From: Dermanyssus gallinae
Taxonomy: Eukaryota > Arthropoda > Arachnida > Mesostigmata > Dermanyssidae
Reading direction: 5' to 3'
DNA length: 64,000 bases
NCBI GenBank assembly: GCA_003439945.1
Contig: QVRM01007082.1
Coordinates: 1-64,000, forward strand
Below, one piece after another: positions 59,330 through 64,000 of this stretch. The stretch's first letter is position 1, and each line of letters begins with the position of its first letter. The position numbers were made by a program, and so were the translations under genes. The notes under the pieces were generated by a model. The model made no database searches and was not told where the DNA came from. It saw only the letters and a list, made by a program, of their open reading frames with translations.

Positions 59330-61643
59330 CGTGTCGTTGTTGTGATGTTGTTACTGCGTCCGATTTTCACCGCGATCTCGATCGAGGCAGCTGACAGGCG
59401 TTACGTCAAAACGAACGATTGAATAATCGCCGTAGATAGCCAGCAGATGGGGGGTGGGCTTGAGATGAGAGTGCGCCTCTTGGCCTGAATGAACGCCCCC
59501 CGCCTCGTACGTTACTCGAGTACAGATAGATGGATGGATGGATACCGACTCAGCTTGACAGTTTCAGCCTGTTTAACTGGTATTTTTCTGTTGATCTGTC
59601 CGACTGTGATTGACTCACTCACTCGCTCACTCTCTCGCATTGGCTGACGATTGACGACCCAGACTTCGATGCACCACCACCACCATCAGTAGTAGCCACA
59701 CCGTTCAAAAACGATCTGAACGCTGAAACATCCAGCCAGCCAGCGAGCCAGCCAGTAGTAGTCAACCAGCCGACAACGATCTGATACTGATAATAGCAAA
59801 ATGTGTTTGACGATGTGGTGGTGCTGCTGCTGCTGTTGCTTGCTGCTGGGACTACTCTCAATAATAATCACTGGCCACTCTGCTGCACTCAACACAGCCA
59901 CGAGATTCAGTCATCACCGCTGTCGCCGACGCAAACACTGCCACGACTCCTGCCGCCGTCCCGAGATACAGAGATACAGAGAGATGACCAGTATCCTGCA
60001 GTCCCGAGATACAGAGATACAGAGGGATGACCAGTACAGACCAACACAGCACGTATCGACCTTCTACTACCCAGCTCTCCAGACAGCCAGTTACCCTGCT
60101 GCTGTTGCTGCCTCTGCCTCTGCCAGATTCGTCGGCAATCGCTGCTCGTCGGCCCAACTCGGTCTTGTGACTTTTGATCACCTGACAGCACTACCAAGAT
60201 GGCGCGCACTAGAGGGCGCTGCGGCCATCGTCGCTATCGCCATTGCCGCCGCCGCTGCAGCCGCTGCTGCTGCTGCTGCACGTGATTTGGGGAAGGGCGC
60301 GATTAGCAATTGGCAAATATTGGTGGTGGTGGTGGTGCTTGTCGACAGTTCCAGGTTCTCTATTCTAGTATATGCACTCTATATATTAACTGCTAGTTAG
60401 TTGTACTTCTTCTTCTGCTTTTTTTTCTTTTTTATTGAATGTATGTTACAACCATTTCCAACGGAACTACTTTCGTTTTACTTCATTGACTACTTCTTCT
60501 GCTACTACTACTACTACTACTACTACTGCTAACATGACCACTACGACTTGAATTAAAAAAAAACATTTGCTAAGGAGGTTGTTTTCGACCACTACGGCAA
60601 TTACTACTACTATTACTACCAACTAACTGCTTGTGTACGTGGAGGAGTTAGTAAGTTGTCATGTTGATGTTGTTGAATATGTATACAGTTGTCATATAAG
60701 TATAGTTTGTTGCGGAGGGTCGTCGGTGGGCTGGCTATTCAATTTATTCAGCCAGTCTTTCAGCCAACCGTCGTTCGCTGTTATAATTCCGTTAATCCAT
60801 TCTAATATATATTTATATATACATATATATATAGGATTTTTATTTCGGATGGACGTGTATTACGGCATCTCAATGATGTGGGAATTACGTGATTACGGCG
60901 CAATAATTTAAACAGAATAAACCAAATGATAGCAATAGCACAACAGCAACAACAACAATAATAGTACACCTTAGAGTAGTCGCTGATTTGCACAACTGCT
61001 TTGGTGATCGCTGGCTGCTCGCACTGCTAGAAGCATAACATAGGCTAGACACAATCGAGAACAATTTAGTAGCATAATAATGAGCCCAGCTATAATTGTG
61101 TTGTGTAGTCTGCTGTTGTCTCATCATGCTGCTATTTTCGCAGGCAGTCTATCGCAAGGCGCCCGTTAATGATTTTCTTTTTTTTTCGTTCGGCTCATGA
61201 TTCACCGACGTCCCATGATGCCAGTGACGCGGCTAACTGTCAACCAATTTTCGTTTGGGTCTGCTAGGCAATTAAATGGCTAGCAGACGACAGGCTGCCG
61301 GCGGCCGGGAAATACAGATAGACAGACTGCTTCTCTTGACAAGGAAATAACAGGGCGAGCGCGAAAGAGAAAGGAAAATACATGTAGAGAAGAACGTTGT
61401 GGATACGCTGTGTTTACATTGAACGCAAGCACGCGAAATCTTCGCCCCTTGGCCCGACGACGGAACAACGAGCCGGAAATCGGACGGGAAACGCGGACGA
61501 GTTGGCTGGCTAAAGAGCGTTGACTAAAGAAGAGTTAGTTGCTGCTGCTGTTGGAGTTTTCGAACGTCGTTTCGAAAGGCGTTCTTGAAAGCGTGAAGCA
61601 CTTCGCTCATTGGCCGTCGCGTGGCATACACCAGCAAGCAATC
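59330..61643. other. Intergenic region between divergent V-ATPase B and Asterix
   Basis: About 2.3 kb between two divergent start codons. It holds a two-copy 41–43-bp tandem repeat (59959–60038, unit CCCGAGATACAGAGATACAG and so on), a GCC/GCT run (60236–60282), ACT trinucleotides near 60500 and CAA runs near 60940. CAAGATGGCG (60195–60204, YY1-like) and CACTAGAGGGCGCTG (60207–60221, CTCF-like) sit side by side. A 199-codon frame at 59801 is judged not to be a gene. Confidence 0.45.
60195..60221 (+). promoter_or_regulatory. Adjacent YY1-like and CTCF-like motifs
   Basis: CAAGATGGCG matches the YY1 core AAGATGGC, and CACTAGAGGGCGC resembles the CTCF core. Both lie in the divergent intergenic region. 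Prediction by motif only. Confidence 0.25.
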
Positions 61644-64000
61644 ATGAGTTCGCAGCAACTTATTCGACACGACAAAATCGTCAGGTAGGCATCAGGCGCC
61701 AGGTCGACCAGGTCTCATTTTGACGTTCGAGTAGTTCATCGAGGATCGTTGGCTTATGTCGTGTGTTTGTTGGGTAGACTGGGTAGATCAAGGATGAGCT
61801 TTTCGCGAGCCTCAATCAAAACAAACACGAAAAGACAAAATGATCCATTAACCATCAATCAGCTGGATTCAATAACACCGCATGTACATGATCACTGAAC
61901 GAGCGTCAGGTTAATGTCGTGTAGTTCACACTGGGTTGTCGTGGGAAACATTGGGGGCGGGAGGATCGTGTATATCGGAGAGCTTAAAACAGTTGTTTCG
62001 TTTTCAGTTTGACAGGATTGTCCTGTCTATGTCAAGCTTAAACCTTAGAGGTCCCATCTACCCTCCTTTTGAGTGTTTGCCATGTCGCACTTTGACAACC
62101 TTTGTACTGTGAAATTTATAGAGGCGACTTGGCCTATTTCAATTGGGTCAATTGGATTTTGAAGTTTATTTTTTTGCTTTTAACATCAATCAGGAAATAC
62201 GTCGTACAAGGATAGCTTTAACGGCGTCGTCTAGGGGGCTAGTTCGCTAGTCATGGTTAGATCATCCAACGGGTTGTCGCCGGTTCGATTCTTGCTGTTG
62301 ATTGAATTTTCTTGGAACGATGCTCATTTAGATTAGTTGATAAAGTATACCGCCGAGAGTAGGCTGGCACTGTCGGGGAACCGTTAGATATCTCAATGTG
62401 TCTGTCTATGCTGCCGCTGTAAGCGGCCTTGATGTAAAATGGTGATATGTGTGTTAAGGTGTTAAGGTGACGTTAATTTTCCTAGTATATATATTTATAT
62501 ATATACGCATTCGTATTGTTATATATATATATTTTCTTTTTTGATACGCTGTTTTTCTTTTTTCCGTATTTATTTTCCGTATAATACATTATGTATATGT
62601 TACACGTATCACGACGTGGGCTAGTAGGCACGTATATATATATATATGCACATTCTTATTGTGAGTAGTTTCCGGTGCCACAACGGTGTTAGATAGATAC
62701 AGTTACACTTCATACTGAGATTGCATACAAGGCACATGTGATTGTCCATGTGTTTGCTCGCCATGCTATCATTGTTTCACTGCTACAGGAATGAGTTAAT
62801 TCGCGCGAGTGATTCATTCAATTGCCTGTTTTCCCATTTGACTACTAGGTACAAGCCGCCGGCAGTCGGCACACCAGGCGCACCGGGAGACGATGCTACG
62901 TCCGACTACATGAACGTGCTCGGCATCATTTTCTCCATGATGGGACTCATGATGAAGGTACGCTGTTGAGAGTTGAGTTTGACAACAATCGGCTAGCTGG
63001 CACACGAATTGACCACTTTTGTCGAAAACATTCTGTTCTGCTACTGTCTGTGATACTATGCATGTGGCAGCTACTCGATTGTGCGATGTGGTCCTACGTT
63101 TTTTTGGTCGCTAGCGGCAACATAGTGAGATGTATCAATATAATGGTCGCAATTCAAACGCAGAGTACTTCTTGAGCTACGTCGTACTGCTGTCCAACCA
63201 TTACACTATCAGGTATCCTACTGTTTCTACTTTTTCGACTTTCTGCGCAAAGCATTCTGTCCAAGCATTCAACAAAATACGAGTAAGTACATATATGTCT
63301 ACACATATTTGGCGTGGCACGTTTATCGTAACGAAATTTAAATACACAGCCGCCATACCTTGTAGCCATGTGCTCTGTTTGTTGTGTTTTTGACTTCACT
63401 GACACCGGCTAGGCTTACTTGCAAAGTAGGTAAGTTATTGACATTACGTCGATAAGTTGTGACTATACTTCCTTGCTTGACTATTTTATTTTCTTACATA
63501 ACGCAAACTTTTCCGGACATCGACATTTTACTCACTATTTCAGATGAAGTGGTGCTCCTGGTTAGCTCTGCTTTGTTCTAGCGTGACATTTGCTAATTCG
63601 CGAGTCAACGACGACAGTAAACAGCTCTTCAGTAGCTTCATGTGAGTATTAGGCAATAGCCTTCACTTAACTTTATATATATATATATAGGTTCTAAAAA
63701 AACAAAAACAGACGCTTTCTTGTAGAGTGTGATATATATATATATATATAGGTTCTAATAAAACAAAAACAGACGCTTTCTTGTAGAGGGTGAATACAAA
63801 GGGGCAAGTTATTTGAACTGAACTGGAAGTGGCAGCGAATAGTCAAAATCAGTCGTGCGGGAAGAGGATCAGTTTGTGATCGTGGTTATTTAACGTCAAA
63901 AAATTATATATATATAATCCGTTTGTGATTGTGATTATTTAACCCAATGGTATATATACATATATAATTTGGATTGACTTCTTGTTTCTTTTAGGCTGTC
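61644..64000 (+). CDS. WDR83OS: Asterix / WDR83OS (PAT complex subunit), cut by the window end
   Basis: Small ER membrane protein; with CCDC47 it forms the PAT complex that shields newly inserted transmembrane helices. Visible exons: 61644–61684, 62849–62957, 63544–63641 and the first six bases of a fourth at 63995–64000, all in phase (2, 0, 2; donors AG/GTAGGC, AAG/GTACGC and AT/GTGAGT; acceptors ACTAG, TTTCAG and TTTTAG). The peptide starts [18 protein letters not shown], then [19 protein letters not shown], then [20 protein letters not shown] and [13 protein letters not shown], matching the family's RYKPP, DYMN.LG.IFSM.GLM.K, KWC.W and FANSR..ED.KQ..SSFM. About 30 more residues are expected beyond the edge. 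Intron 1 carries a tRNA-headed repeat. Confidence 0.95.
62230..62450 (+). repeat. tRNA-headed SINE-like repeat (Asterix intron 1)
   Basis: GGGGGCTAGTTCGCTAGTCA, then TGGTTAGATCATCCAAC and a box B match CCGGTTCGATTC at 62278–62290. Further on, GTCGGGGAACCGTTAGATAT resembles GTTGGGGAAACCCTAGATAT at 49136, linking it to the dispersed tail family. It is not a working tRNA, since no full cloverleaf was found. Confidence 0.45.
63677..63795 (+). repeat. Two-copy tandem duplication in Asterix intron 3
   Basis: ATATATAGGTTCTAA followed by AACAAAAACAGACGCTTTCT and TGTAGAG occurs twice, about 58 bp apart, each copy led by a TA tract. A second pair (GTTTGTGATCGTGGTTATTT and GTTTGTGATTGTGATTATTT) follows at 63873 and 63920. 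Confidence 0.8.

Noticed and set aside
59801..60400. 199-codon ATG frame with a hydrophobic start between V-ATPase B and Asterix
   Set aside because: Made of CTG/TGC runs, a two-copy tandem repeat, a poly-Ala run and a poly-Val run. The signal-like start is poly-Cys/Leu from a TGC/CTG repeat. No conserved block.

Overview
The window looks like nuclear DNA of an animal. Genes are split by introns with GT–AG boundaries, exons are GC-rich and lie in AT-rich spacers full of (TA)n arrays, and all nine recognisable genes are metazoan: lamin, CPEB, TTK/Mps1, PRKRIP1, DCTN5, TMTC3, NDUFA12, V-ATPase subunit B and Asterix. R1-clade LINE relics, mariner relics and tRNA-headed SINEs fit an arthropod, possibly a chelicerate or mite. 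That placement is inference and weak. Exon boundaries below were found by matching splice sites, reading-frame phase and family conservation by eye; there are no transcript data.

Layout. 1–2513 (+): 3' part of a nuclear lamin ending in a CaaX box. 2514–13.4 kb: gene-poor DNA with two copies of a tRNA-headed repeat and a GATA-tailed repeat. 13.6–23.3 kb (+): a CPEB1-type translational regulator with a long glutamine tract; its introns hold LINE and SINE debris. 23.3–29.6 kb: R1-like LINE relic, a probable mariner relic and an intact-looking mariner MITE. 29.6–31.9 kb (−): a short TTK/Mps1 kinase. 36.0–38.6 kb (+): a 28–30-bp minisatellite running up to the start codon of PRKRIP1. 38.8–40.8 kb: mariner relic and a duplicated segment. 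40.9–43.5 kb (−): DCTN5. 45.2–48.0 kb (+): single-exon TMTC3, head to head with DCTN5 and tail to tail with NDUFA12 (48.8–50.7 kb, −). 51.8–54.6 kb (−): a long R1-clade LINE relic interrupted by a foldback hairpin. 57.8–59.3 kb (−): single-exon V-ATPase subunit B. 61.6 kb to the right edge (+): Asterix/WDR83OS, cut by the window end.

The genes do not form a pathway. They are housekeeping and regulatory genes (nuclear envelope, translation control, spindle checkpoint, splicing, dynein cargo binding, ER O-mannosylation, complex I, vacuolar acidification, membrane-protein insertion) placed side by side. No prokaryote-like operon, CRISPR array, defence island or canonical tRNA/rRNA gene was seen. 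The most unusual items are the polyQ CPEB1-type gene, the short Mps1, the minisatellite abutting PRKRIP1, the foldback hairpin inside the LINE relic, and the pervasive (TA)n arrays.
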